A DNA stretch of 12,416 nt from Chloroflexota bacterium (lineage in GTDB: Bacteria; Chloroflexota; UBA6077): NCBI GenBank assembly GCA_021806765.1, contig JAJZQR010000153.1, positions 1-12,416 of the forward strand, given 5' to 3'. Both the position numbers and the translations under genes were made by a program. Each line of letters opens with the position of its first letter. The stretch's first letter is position 1. Positions 1 to 6,508 of this stretch are shown here, piece after piece. The notes under the pieces were generated by a model that did no database searches, was not told the origin of the DNA, and saw only the letters and a list, made by a program, of their open reading frames with translations.

Positions 1-834
1 CGAGCCCCTCGATGGGTGCTGGTGGGGGTGGTAGCTGTCCTGCTCAGCCTCGGCGCCCTGGGCTTCTCCGGCCGCCCGGACGGAAAGCTTCACCTCTACT
101 TCCTGGACGTGGGCCACGGTGATGCGACCCTGATACGCGGCCCGCAGGGACACTGGATCCTGGTGGATGGAGGACCCAGCCCCACGGCTATCACCGAGGC
201 GCTGGGGCGGCGGCAGAGCTTTCTGGATCGGGGTCTGGACGTGGTGGTGCTGACGGGTTACAGCGACGACCGGCTGGCGGGACTGCTCGAGGTGGTCCGC
301 CGCCACCCCGTGGGATTGGTGCTGCAGCCGGGGTCTCCACCGAGGGAAGGCGCGGGCAGGGCCTGGACCCAGCTGCTGCGGGAGCGGGGCATTCCGGTGG
401 TGCAGGCCGCTACGGGTCAGAGGATCCCCCTGGGAGAGAGCGGCTGGATGCAGGTGATCTGGGCGCCTGGCGAGAAGGACGCAGGGGAAGACGTGGCTCT
501 GGCCCTGGAGGTGGTCTCCGGAAGGGTGAGCGTCCTGCTGCCGGGGGATCTGCCCCGGACAACCCAGGCCGGGATCGCCCGAAGCCTGCCCCATGGGGTG
601 GACCTGCTGCAGGTTCCTCGCCACGGCGCCGCCGGTGCGCTGGAGGAGAGCTTCCTGCGCAGCATCGCACCCAGGGCGGCTGTCCTATCGGTGGGGACAA
701 ACAACCGATTCGGCCATCCCGCCGAGGCCACCCTGGAAATGCTGAAGAACGCGGCACTGCTGAGGACCGACCTCCAGGGTACCGTGGAGATGTCCATCGG
801 CAGCGAGGGGTGGGAGCTGTATACGGACCGGTAG
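1..834 (+). CDS. comEC: ComEC/Rec2 competence protein, C-terminal part (5' truncated by window edge)
   Basis: The reading frame is open from base 1, so the GTG at 16 is almost certainly internal and the gene continues upstream. The first ~20 residues are hydrophobic and match the last membrane segment before the extracytoplasmic metallo-beta-lactamase (MBL) domain of ComEC, the channel that takes up single-stranded DNA in natural transformation. Visible MBL landmarks are FLDVGHGDATLI (usual form LDVGQGD), LVDGG, LLPGDLP and the C-terminal NNRFGHPAEATLEML block (usual N-x-(Y/F)GHP). The metal site is degenerate: where the family has LTHxHxDHxGGL this protein has LTGYSDDRLAGL, and the HHG motif is RHG. 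The domain fold is therefore present, but nuclease activity looks lost. Family assignment is strong. Whether the full protein is functional cannot be judged because the channel domain is outside the window. Confidence 0.85.
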   Translation, partial: RAPRWVLVGVVAVLLSLGALGFSGRPDGKLHLYFLDVGHGDATLIRGPQGHWILVDGGPSPTAITEALGRRQSFLDRGLDVVVLTGYSDDRLAGLLEVVRRHPVGLVLQPGSPPREGAGRAWTQLLRERGIPVVQAATGQRIPLGESGWMQVIWAPGEKDAGEDVALALEVVSGRVSVLLPGDLPRTTQAGIARSLPHGVDLLQVPRHGAAGALEESFLRSIAPRAAVLSVGTNNRFGHPAEATLEMLKNAALLRTDLQGTVEMSIGSEGWELYTDR

Positions 835-845
835 GACAAAAAGGG

Positions 846-878
846 GGCCGGGCTACCTTCCCGCTTGGTAGCCCGGCC
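846..878 (-). terminator. Perfect 12-bp hairpin terminator, best oriented for the minus-strand rubrerythrin-VIT gene
   Basis: GGCCGGGCTACC (846-857) pairs perfectly with GGTAGCCCGGCC (867-878) around a 9-nt loop. Read on the minus strand the stem is followed by CCC and then TTTTT (842-838), the form of a Rho-independent terminator for the gene ending at 993. On the plus strand, where comEC ends 11 nt before it, there is no T tract, so any role there would be weaker. Confidence 0.7.
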
Positions 879-992
879 TGTGAAAGGGGAGAATGTGAAG
901 CGTCTGCGGCAGGGAGAAGAATACCCCATGCAAGAGCCGAGTAGGTTAAGAGCCTGTTACTAAGTTGTAAAATCCTTGTTAATTAACCTGCA

Positions 993-2162
993 TCAATGAA
1001 TTGCCAGGGCACGGCCGACGGCGTAGGCCACCACTGCTACGATCAAGGCCACGGCAGTCATCTCGAATCCGCTCTTCCACCAGCTGCGCAAGGTGACGAT
1101 ACTCTTGGATGCCCCTACGGCGAAGTGGGCCACCACGCTCACTATCAGCGACACGATGATCCCGAGGGTGCCCGTCAGGAAGAAGAAGGGGAGCACCGGC
1201 ACGATCCCGCCTAAGCCGGTGGAGACCGACCCCACCACGGCCGCGAAGTTGGGGTTCGGCAGCCGTTCCTCGGAGAGCCCTAGTTCCTCGTGGGCCAGGG
1301 TGCGCAGGAACTGATCGGGATTCTCGGCCATCCGCTCCACCAGCGTCCGGGCCTCTTCCTCAGTGAATCCCTTGAGTTGGTAGAACAGCTCTAGCTCCTC
1401 CCGCTCTTCCTCGGGGTTCTCCTCGATCTCCTGGCGCTCCCGGGTGATCTCCGCCTCGAAGACCTCTCGTTCTGCCTTGTTGGCGAGATAGGCGCTGGCG
1501 CCCATGGAGAGGGCGCTGGAGAGCACGCCGGCCAGCCCAGCTACTACGATGAACTCGTTGTTGGAGCTGGCGCCGGCAACGCCCGAGACTATGCCGAAGA
1601 CGGCGGTGAGGCCATCGTTCACCCCGTAGATGGCATCCCCGATCCAGCTACCACCCTTGCCGTGCCACTTCTCGCGGCGCAGGATCGACTCCAACCGGCT
1701 CTGGGCCTCGTGGGCGGGGCCGGTCATGGCTCGCAGGGTTCGGGCGTGGGAGGATTCGTCCTCGGCCAGCTCCCGGAGGATCCGGCCGATGGCTTCATCG
1801 CCCAGGGTGCGGGCCTGGGCCTCATACTGGCGGACGTGCTCCTCTTCCGTCGCCTCGGTCTTGCGGAGGGCCGTATCCAGGTCGGCAGCCCGGGCCGTTA
1901 GGATGACGCCCCTGGACGGTCCTACCGTGGTCCCTCTGACCGCCGGGTCCTGGCCGCCCAACTCCACGATCCGCTCGGCCCACTTCTGCGCGTGGCGCTC
2001 CTCGGCCTCCGCCAGCTTGATCAGCAGCGCCTTGCGCCGCTGATCCTGTTCCATGCTGGCCAGTTCGCGATAGGTGGCGGCGCCTTCCATCTCGGCCCGC
2101 CAATTGCGCTCCAGAGTAGCGATGACCTGTTCGCTACCCATCGGTTTCCCAGTTGTTGACAT
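993..2162 (-). CDS. Rubrerythrin-VIT1 fusion membrane protein (iron/manganese export or detoxification, MbfA-like)
   Basis: 389 residues from the ATG at 2162, chosen because GGAGG lies 9 nt upstream; a longer frame to 2198 has no such site. Residues ~10-150 form a ferritin-like four-helix domain with di-iron ligands: E24/E26, E54-x-x-H57, E103/E106 and E136-x-x-H139. Residues ~172-389 are a VIT1/CCC1 transporter domain: GDAIYGVNDGLTAVFGIVSG starts the first membrane segment, and four more hydrophobic segments follow. Between segments 2 and 3 is a long acidic cytoplasmic stretch (~230-300, rich in Glu), where plant VIT1 proteins bind metal. Known fusions of this type (MbfA in rhizobia and agrobacteria) export Fe2+ or Mn2+ and protect against peroxide. 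The gene stands alone with its own promoter and terminator. Architecture is certain; the transported metal is inferred. Confidence 0.92.
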   Translation of the reverse strand: MSTTGKPMGSEQVIATLERNWRAEMEGAATYRELASMEQDQRRKALLIKLAEAEERHAQKWAERIVELGGQDPAVRGTTVGPSRGVILTARAADLDTALRKTEATEEEHVRQYEAQARTLGDEAIGRILRELAEDESSHARTLRAMTGPAHEAQSRLESILRREKWHGKGGSWIGDAIYGVNDGLTAVFGIVSGVAGASSNNEFIVVAGLAGVLSSALSMGASAYLANKAEREVFEAEITRERQEIEENPEEEREELELFYQLKGFTEEEARTLVERMAENPDQFLRTLAHEELGLSEERLPNPNFAAVVGSVSTGLGGIVPVLPFFFLTGTLGIIVSLIVSVVAHFAVGASKSIVTLRSWWKSGFEMTAVALIVAVVAYAVGRALAIH

Positions 2163-2210
2163 TGTTGTCGACCTCCGTTTTGGCGGTCTTTGTATCACAG
2201 ACTTATATTG

Positions 2211-2240
2211 ATCCTAGCAGGCCGTTGTCTCCCTTGACAA
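2211..2240 (-). promoter_or_regulatory. Sigma-70-like promoter for the rubrerythrin-VIT gene
   Basis: Read on the minus strand: -35 TTGTCA (2240-2235) and -10 TAGGAT (2216-2211) separated by 18 nt, about 45 nt before the GGAGG ribosome-binding site. A small inverted repeat, TTGTC/GACAA (2225-2229 and 2236-2240), overlaps the -35 box and could be an operator, but it may be chance. No other good promoter is seen in this gap. Confidence 0.5.
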
Positions 2241-2288
2241 GCCGGTGATTCTCCCGCCGTTGGGGAGGTGCTGCATGAGGGCTCCGTG

Positions 2289-3353
2289 TCAGAACCGACG
2301 TTGCATCGCCCGTACGATGGCTTCCGCCATCTCTGAGGTGCCTGCCGATCCGCCCAGGTCCCTGGTGACCCGTTTTCCCTCCTTCAGGATAGCTGTGAGC
2401 GCTCGCTCCACCCTATCCGCTGCCTCGCCCTCCCCCAGATGGCGCAGCATCATCACGCCGCTCAGGATGGTCGCCGTGGGGTTTGCCTGGTTCATCCCGG
2501 CTATCGTCGGCGCCGTCCCGTGCACCGGCTCGAACACCATCACCTCCGGGCCGAGGTTGGCCCCCGGGGCTACCCCAAGGCCTCCCACCAATCCGGCACA
2601 GAGATCCGACAGGATGTCCCCGTAGAGGTTGGGAGCCACCAGGATGTCGTAGCTTTGCGGGAACTGAACCAACTGCATGCACATGTTGTCGATGATGCGG
2701 TCCTCGAACTCAATTTGAGGGTAACCTCGAGAGACCTCCCGTGCCGTCTCCAAGAACAGGCCATCGGTCAGCTTCAGGATATTGGCCTTGTGTATGGCAG
2801 TCACTTTGTGCCGGCCATGACGAACCGCGTAGTCGAAAGCGAATCTGACCACTCGCTCAGAGGCGTGACGGGAGATGATCTTCGTCGCCTCGGCGATGTC
2901 GGGTGTGACCATGTGCTCGATGCCCAGGTAGAGATCCTCGGTGTTCTCCCGAACCACGATCAGGTCGACGTCCTCGAAGATGGTGGGAACCCCAGGGTAG
3001 ATCCGCGACGGCCGCAGATTGGCGTACAGATCGAACTCCTTGCGGAGGGCGACGTTCACGCTGGGGTAGGTGCGGGTCTTCCCCGACCTCTTGCCGCCCT
3101 GGGTCCAGGAGACCGGGACGCTGAAGTCCTTTCCGATGGGGGTCGTGATCGGGCCTTTCAGCGCGACCTTAGTGCGATCGAGGGTGTCCAGCACCAGATC
3201 GGGAAGGGGTGTGCCATACTGGTTCATGACGTGGCCGCCCGCTTCCACTACCTGCCACTCGATCTCGACACCGCTGGCGTCCAGGACCCTCCGAGCCGCA
3301 GAGGTCACCTCGGGACCTATCCCTTCGCCGGGGATCAAGGTCACTGCATGCAT
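2289..3353 (-). CDS. Isocitrate/3-isopropylmalate dehydrogenase family protein, likely NAD-dependent isocitrate dehydrogenase
   Basis: 354 residues, ATG at 3353 with GGAGG 7 nt upstream. Beta-decarboxylating dehydrogenase signatures in order: [10 protein letters not shown] (7-16), KGPITTPIG (66-74), [18 protein letters not shown] (98-115), [14 protein letters not shown] (134-147), catalytic Lys in IHKANILK (187-194), Mg2+ Asp residues in NLYGDILSD (242-250), and HGTAPTIAG (279-287). The Ser98-x-Asn block and RENTEDLY favour isocitrate (or homoisocitrate) over isopropylmalate. Thr283-Ile284 replaces the Lys-Tyr pair typical of NADP enzymes, so NAD is expected. An insertion lies between TPIG and Ser98: ~23 residues where E. 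coli Icd has a few (GGIR). The gene would oxidatively decarboxylate isocitrate to 2-oxoglutarate in the cytoplasm. The DMT gene lies 107 nt upstream on the same strand. Substrate call is moderate; homoisocitrate or tartrate-type activity is not excluded. Confidence 0.88.
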   Translation of the reverse strand: MHAVTLIPGEGIGPEVTSAARRVLDASGVEIEWQVVEAGGHVMNQYGTPLPDLVLDTLDRTKVALKGPITTPIGKDFSVPVSWTQGGKRSGKTRTYPSVNVALRKEFDLYANLRPSRIYPGVPTIFEDVDLIVVRENTEDLYLGIEHMVTPDIAEATKIISRHASERVVRFAFDYAVRHGRHKVTAIHKANILKLTDGLFLETAREVSRGYPQIEFEDRIIDNMCMQLVQFPQSYDILVAPNLYGDILSDLCAGLVGGLGVAPGANLGPEVMVFEPVHGTAPTIAGMNQANPTATILSGVMMLRHLGEGEAADRVERALTAILKEGKRVTRDLGGSAGTSEMAEAIVRAMQRRF

Positions 3354-3391
3354 GGGGTTGCCTCCATCCCGAACCTGTACGGGAGCATACT

Positions 3392-3417
3392 GCTCGCCCT
3401 GGCCGATCTGGGCGAGC
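3392..3417. other. Weak hairpin between the DMT and dehydrogenase genes
   Basis: GCTCGCCC (3392-3399) and GGGCGAGC (3410-3417) form an 8-bp stem with a 10-nt loop in the 107-nt gap. No T tract follows on the minus strand, so it is not a convincing intrinsic terminator. The two genes may still be co-transcribed. Confidence 0.3.
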
Positions 3418-3460
3418 CATTTACTCGTTTACATCAATCGGACCAGGCCGGGGCGGCCAT

Positions 3461-4345
3461 TCACATAGCCACCACGAGCCAGATCCCTGCCACCGAGACG
3501 GTGGAGCCCAGCACCGTCTGCCATGTCAGCTTCTCTCCCAGCAAGAGCGACATCGGCACCCCGAACAGGGGGGCCGTGGAGGTGAGGGTGGCCGTCTTGG
3601 CGGCGCCGGTGAACTGGACCGCCAGCAGGAAGGTGAGGGAGCTGACCAGGCCCACGACCCCTGCTGCTGCGGTTCCCAGCAGTTGCTTTCCTCGGTACTC
3701 CCCAAGTTGGAGTCCGGATCGGCTGAAGCGCGAGGCTAACATCAGAGCCGAGGTGGCGGCTATCAGCCGAATGGTGGCGGCCACGAGGCCGTCTACCTCC
3801 TGGGCACCGATCTTCACCAGCACCGTCGCGCAAGCCCAGAAGAAACCTGCCGCCACCGCCAGCATCACGCCCAGTCTCTCGTTCTTCCCGGAGCCTGACT
3901 CCGGCTTCACCAGCAGGGCTCGGCTGGGTATCAGCACCAGCCCCACGCCGAGCATGACCAGCGTGGTTCCCGCCAACAGCCCGACAGTGATCCGTTCGCC
4001 CAACAGCAAGGCTGCGATGATGGCCACATAGATGGGGTAGGCGTTGGAGAGGAGGAGGCCCCTTGCGACACCCACTAGCCTGAGGCTGTAGAAGTAGAGG
4101 GTGTCGCCGATCCCCATGCCGGCCAGCACTGAGGCAACCAGGAAGGCGATGGTGGGGATAGGGACGTCGTTCAAGGCCGCGGCCCTGCCCGTGGCCACTA
4201 CCGCTGCCAGCGCCAGCACTGCGGCCACCAAGGACCGAATGGCGTTGAGGGACAGGGCATCGGTGCGGGACTGAAGGGCTCGAAGGAGGACGCTGACCAG
4301 GGCCCAGGTGAAGGCCGAACCCAGCCCGAACAGGTCGCCGATCAT
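3461..4345 (-). CDS. EamA/DMT (drug/metabolite transporter) family permease
   Basis: 294 residues from the ATG at 4345, the usual length for the family. An upstream frame to 4495 would add 50 polar, arginine-rich residues and run through the palindromic repeat, so it is rejected. About ten hydrophobic segments fall into two EamA repeats: the first runs from GLGSAFTWALVSVLLRAL to GVGLVLIPS, the second from LGVMLAVAAGFFWACATVLV to the C-terminus. The conserved stretch LLLGERIT in repeat 1 is mirrored by LLLGEKLTW in repeat 2, as expected for duplicated EamA domains. A weakly matched ribosome-binding site precedes the ATG. Family members export amino acids, metabolites or drugs, or import nucleotide-like compounds; the substrate cannot be told from sequence. 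It is followed 107 nt later by the dehydrogenase gene, which gives no clear hint of function. Confidence 0.9.
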   Translation of the reverse strand: MIGDLFGLGSAFTWALVSVLLRALQSRTDALSLNAIRSLVAAVLALAAVVATGRAAALNDVPIPTIAFLVASVLAGMGIGDTLYFYSLRLVGVARGLLLSNAYPIYVAIIAALLLGERITVGLLAGTTLVMLGVGLVLIPSRALLVKPESGSGKNERLGVMLAVAAGFFWACATVLVKIGAQEVDGLVAATIRLIAATSALMLASRFSRSGLQLGEYRGKQLLGTAAAGVVGLVSSLTFLLAVQFTGAAKTATLTSTAPLFGVPMSLLLGEKLTWQTVLGSTVSVAGIWLVVAM

Positions 4346-4401
4346 TCGTGGGTGTCTACCAGTCTGTCGTGGATAGCGCCTCGCCAGCGCAGAACCCCGC
4401 C

Positions 4402-4410
4402 ATTCTAACA
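4402..4410 (-). promoter_or_regulatory. Extended -10 promoter candidate for the DMT gene
   Basis: On the minus strand TGTTAGAAT (4410-4402) matches the extended -10 form TG-N-TATAAT with one mismatch, about 55 nt before the ATG at 4345. No good -35 box is present, which extended -10 promoters can tolerate. Confidence 0.4.
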
Positions 4411-4445
4411 CAGGTGGAAACCGTGCCGGCGCGAGAGGTCGACTT

Positions 4446-4508
4446 GGAGTGCGGTGGCTTGCCACCGGGTTAGATCGGACTGAAAGCTGCGGCAAGCCGC
4501 AGCACTCC
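4446..4508. repeat. 63-bp palindromic double-hairpin repeat (REP/cruciform-like)
   Basis: Outer arms GGAGTGC (4446-4452) and GCACTCC (4502-4508) are perfect inverted repeats. Each half also holds its own hairpin: CGGTGGC-tt-GCCACCG (4452-4467) and GCTGCGGC-aa-GCCGCAGC (4486-4503). The halves resemble each other when inverted, and where they differ the inner stems stay paired. This looks like a dispersed intergenic repeat; its copy number in the genome cannot be judged from this window. Confidence 0.65.
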
Positions 4509-4518
4509 GGATGAGCGC

Positions 4519-4526
4519 TACTGCAC
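4519..4526. repeat. Left target-site duplication of the MITE-like element
   Basis: TACTGCAC abuts the left terminal inverted repeat and is identical to the right copy at 4729-4736. Confidence 0.7.
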
Positions 4527-4728
4527 GGGATGGTTCACGAGGGCGGGTAGATAGAGTTACAGTCTGATGCCAACGTCACCCCCGCGAAAGCGGGGGTCCA
4601 GATGTCCCATCTCCTCGTGAGGCCACTCCTACACGCCAACGTGGACCCCTGGATGCCCGATCAGGTCGGGCATGACGATCTAGAGAGGCTGCCTTCACTA
4701 GACTGTCACTCTATCTGCGAACCATCCC
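4527..4728. mobile_element. 202-bp MITE-like non-autonomous element with terminal inverted repeats
   Basis: GGGATGGTTC (4527-4536) is matched perfectly by its inverse GAACCATCCC (4719-4728). Inside these, AGATAGAGTTACAGTCT (4549-4565) pairs with AGACTGTCACTCTATCT (4700-4716) at 16 of 17 positions; the left arm has 12 nt between blocks and the right arm 2 nt. Immediately outside both ends is the same 8-bp direct repeat, TACTGCAC (4519-4526 and 4729-4736), a textbook target-site duplication. There is no coding capacity, so it would need a transposase in trans. Eight-bp duplications occur in several IS families (for example IS256, ISL3, IS66), and I cannot choose among them. The middle is occupied by the repeat at 4574-4677. 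Confidence 0.75.
4574..4677. repeat. Dispersed palindromic repeat, copy 1 (nested in the MITE-like element)
   Basis: It begins CGTCA and ends TGACG, with inner CCAG/CTGG boundaries. The left half is a hairpin CCCCCGC-gaaa-GCGGGGG (4579-4597 region). The right half is a second hairpin, GCCCGA-tcagg-TCGGGC. The first 28 bases (4574-4601) are identical to those of copy 2 at 12317. The spacer between halves and the right hairpin differ from copy 2. Confidence 0.7.
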
Positions 4729-4736
4729 TACTGCAC
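4729..4736. repeat. Right target-site duplication of the MITE-like element
   Basis: TACTGCAC directly follows the right terminal inverted repeat and equals the left copy at 4519-4526. Confidence 0.7.
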
Positions 4737-4824
4737 TCTACGCGGGCACGGTGTGTGCAGCGGGCCGAACTCTATCGTCGCGGCGACTGCCGCTCGATCC
4801 TGCTGTGTGAAAGGGGTGGGAGTC

Positions 4825-5505
4825 ATGGCCGAAAGCACCGGAAGACCGTTGACCGATCGCCACGTGGAGGTGCCCTCCAGTGCTGGGGTACTGAAGGGCA
4901 TCCTGGCGGTGCCTCGCGACGCCAGGGGGATAGTGATCTTCGCCCACGGGAGCGGGAGCAGTCGCTTCAGCCCCCGCAACAACTTCGTGGCCCGTGTTCT
5001 TCAACAGGGTGGCATTGCCACTTTGCTGATGGATCTGTTGACCGAGGAGGAAGCCGAGGACCGTTCTCGGGTCTTCGACATCGACCTGCTGACCGAGAGG
5101 CTGTTGGAGGCGACCCGCTGGGTGGAGCGGCAACCCGGGACCCAGGGACTCCGTATCGGCTACTTCGGGGCCAGCACCGGCGCGGCGGCGGCCCTGAAGG
5201 CGGCGGCGAGGGAGGGCCCGAGGATTGCTGCCGTCGTCTCCAGGGGCGGGCGGCCCGATCTGGCGGCCGACGTCCTGCCTCAGGTGAAAGCTCCAACCCT
5301 GCTGATCGTTGGTGGGGATGACCAGCCGGTGGTGGAGTTGAACCGGCAGGCCTACAATCTGCTGACCGGGGAGGCGGACCTGTCGATCGTCCCTGGGGCC
5401 ACCCACCTATTCGAGGAGCCCGGCGCCCTGGAGGAGGTGGCTCGGCTGGCGACAGATTGGTTCCAGCGCCATCTGCGCCCCCAGCGGCTGCAGCGGGCGG
5501 CCTGA
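4825..5505 (+). CDS. Dienelactone hydrolase-type alpha/beta hydrolase
   Basis: 226 residues from the ATG at 4825. The frame is open back to 4753, but those 24 residues look non-native and the ATG has a purine-rich AAGGGG eight nt upstream. Alpha/beta-hydrolase landmarks: oxyanion region FAHGSGSSRFSPRN (39-52), nucleophile elbow GYFGASTGAA (112-121) with Ser117, acid in VGGDDQPV (162-169; Asp165 or Asp166), and His194 in GATHLFEEPG. All three catalytic residues are present in the right order and spacing. The length and HGSGSSRFSPRN motif match small soluble hydrolases often annotated as dienelactone hydrolase family, some of which are fused to phosphoribosyltransferase domains; no such domain exists here. 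No signal peptide is seen, so it is cytoplasmic. It should cleave an ester or similar bond; the substrate is unknown. The MITE-like element ends ~97 nt upstream and may have displaced or altered its promoter, as no clear promoter is visible. Confidence 0.88.
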   Translation: MAESTGRPLTDRHVEVPSSAGVLKGILAVPRDARGIVIFAHGSGSSRFSPRNNFVARVLQQGGIATLLMDLLTEEEAEDRSRVFDIDLLTERLLEATRWVERQPGTQGLRIGYFGASTGAAAALKAAAREGPRIAAVVSRGGRPDLAADVLPQVKAPTLLIVGGDDQPVVELNRQAYNLLTGEADLSIVPGATHLFEEPGALEEVARLATDWFQRHLRPQRLQRAA

Positions 5506-5539
5506 GCCGGACGGGGGGGACGGGGGGACGCGGGGACGA

Positions 5540-5586
5540 CCCCACCCCCGGCCCCTCCCCGCTGCGGGGAGGGGCCGGGGGTGGGG
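5540..5586. terminator. Perfect 21-bp G/C hairpin after the hydrolase gene
   Basis: The arm at 5540-5560 (C4-A-C5-GG-C4-T-C4) is the exact complement of 5566-5586 around a GCTGC loop. It lies 34 nt after the hydrolase stop. No T tract follows on either strand, so it is a transcript-end stabiliser or a dispersed repeat rather than a canonical intrinsic terminator. Each strand of the stem also carries four G-runs of four or five, a quadruplex motif. Confidence 0.55.
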
Positions 5587-5628
5587 TGAGGGCTGAGATA
5601 TCTTCAGGGCTTCGGGAGACACGCGCGG

Positions 5629-5657
5629 TTGACGCTGCCCTCGCCGCTGGCTAAACT
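5629..5657 (+). promoter_or_regulatory. Sigma-70-like promoter for the TauE/SafE permease
   Basis: TTGACG (5629-5634) and TAAACT (5652-5657) are spaced by exactly 17 nt, with the predicted start of transcription about 30 nt before the permease start codon. It lies downstream of the strong hairpin, consistent with a separate transcript from the hydrolase gene. Confidence 0.55.
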
Positions 5658-5695
5658 GCGCTCCACCACCCGCTTCACCTTACGCTCTCGGGAGA

Positions 5696-6478
5696 TTGAA
5701 CATTCTGCTGAACCCCGCCGTCACCGCCGTGATGTTCTCCCTCGGCCTGCTCCTTGGCTTCGTGGGCGTGGGCGGCGCTGGCTTCATCGCCGCCCTGCTG
5801 ATCCTCGTCTTCCACTTCCCCGTCCATCTCTCCTTCGGCATCGCCCTGGGAGCCATGTTCGCGGGCTCCGCCCTCGGAGGGTGGAGCCATCTGCGGGAAG
5901 GGAACGTGGAGCCGGTGATCGGCACCGAGATCGGCCTGACGGGTGTGCTGGGGGCCTACCTGGGTAGTGGGCTAGCCCTAGCCACCGGGGCAGCGGAGTT
6001 GAAGACCCTGGCGGGCCTCACCCTGGTGGCCAACGCGGGGGTAGTCTACCTGCGGACCCGTGTGGCTATGGCGGAGAAAGGTGCGGACAAGGGAGGCTCC
6101 TCAACCCGGAGATGGCTTCGCGAGCTTCCCAGCTCGGCCGGCATCGGCCTGGGGTGCGGTTTCGGCTCCGGCTTTCTCAGCATCGGCACCGCCCCCTGGA
6201 TCCAGGTGGGGCTGCTGTTCTTCAAGGGAACCGACCTTCGCCGGACCATCGGGACCGCGATGTTCTCCCTCTCCTTCATGAGTCTGACCGGCGCCATCCG
6301 CTTTGCCCAGGGGGGCCAGGTGGACCTCTGGCTGCTGGCCAGCGTGGTCCTGGGGCTCTCCCTGGGCACCTTCCTGGGGGCGAAGTTCACCAAACAGGCA
6401 CCACGCCGGTTGGTGAGAAGCGCGATGGTCCTCACCCCCATGACGGCGGGATTGCTGCTGCTGATGGCGCCGGTGTAG
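5696..6478 (+). CDS. TauE/SafE (TSUP) family sulfite/organosulfonate exporter-like membrane protein
   Basis: 260 residues with about eight hydrophobic segments. Glycine-rich TSUP motifs appear at the start of each half: GFVGVGGAGFIAALLI (21-36) and GLGCGFGSGFLSIGTAP (151-167). The start is uncertain. The frame opens with TTG at 5696, with GGGAG only 1 nt away, which is too close for a normal site; the ATG at 5732 lacks a clear site and would cut into the first membrane segment. I keep 5696. The family moves sulfite, sulfonates, sulfoacetate or related anions, or is uncharacterised. In this window it sits convergent with, and only 30 nt from, a transporter operon whose ABC genes are of the sulfonate/taurine type, so a sulfur-compound role is a reasonable guess but unproven. 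Confidence 0.88.
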   Translation: MNILLNPAVTAVMFSLGLLLGFVGVGGAGFIAALLILVFHFPVHLSFGIALGAMFAGSALGGWSHLREGNVEPVIGTEIGLTGVLGAYLGSGLALATGAAELKTLAGLTLVANAGVVYLRTRVAMAEKGADKGGSSTRRWLRELPSSAGIGLGCGFGSGFLSIGTAPWIQVGLLFFKGTDLRRTIGTAMFSLSFMSLTGAIRFAQGGQVDLWLLASVVLGLSLGTFLGAKFTKQAPRRLVRSAMVLTPMTAGLLLLMAPV

Positions 6479-6508
6479 CCATCCTGGGCGGCGCCGGAAG
6501 ATATCTCC

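Noticed and set aside
2439..4031. 530-codon open frame on the plus strand
   Set aside because: It lies opposite the dehydrogenase and DMT genes, spans their intergenic gap, and has no recognisable domain; it is an antisense shadow of GC-rich coding sequence.
4346..4495. 50-residue N-terminal extension of the DMT transporter
   Set aside because: The extension is polar and arginine/proline-rich, passes through the palindromic repeat, and the ATG at 4345 gives the normal family length.
4446..4736. CRISPR array
   Set aside because: The repeats are inverted hairpins of different families, not regularly spaced direct repeats, and no cas genes are present.
5595..6507. Inverted 14-bp similarity GAGATATCTTCAGG / CCGGAAGATATCTC flanking the TauE gene
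   Set aside because: The match is 13 of 14 but centred on a self-palindrome (AGATATCT) that also occurs at ~10795 inside a permease gene, so chance is the simpler explanation.
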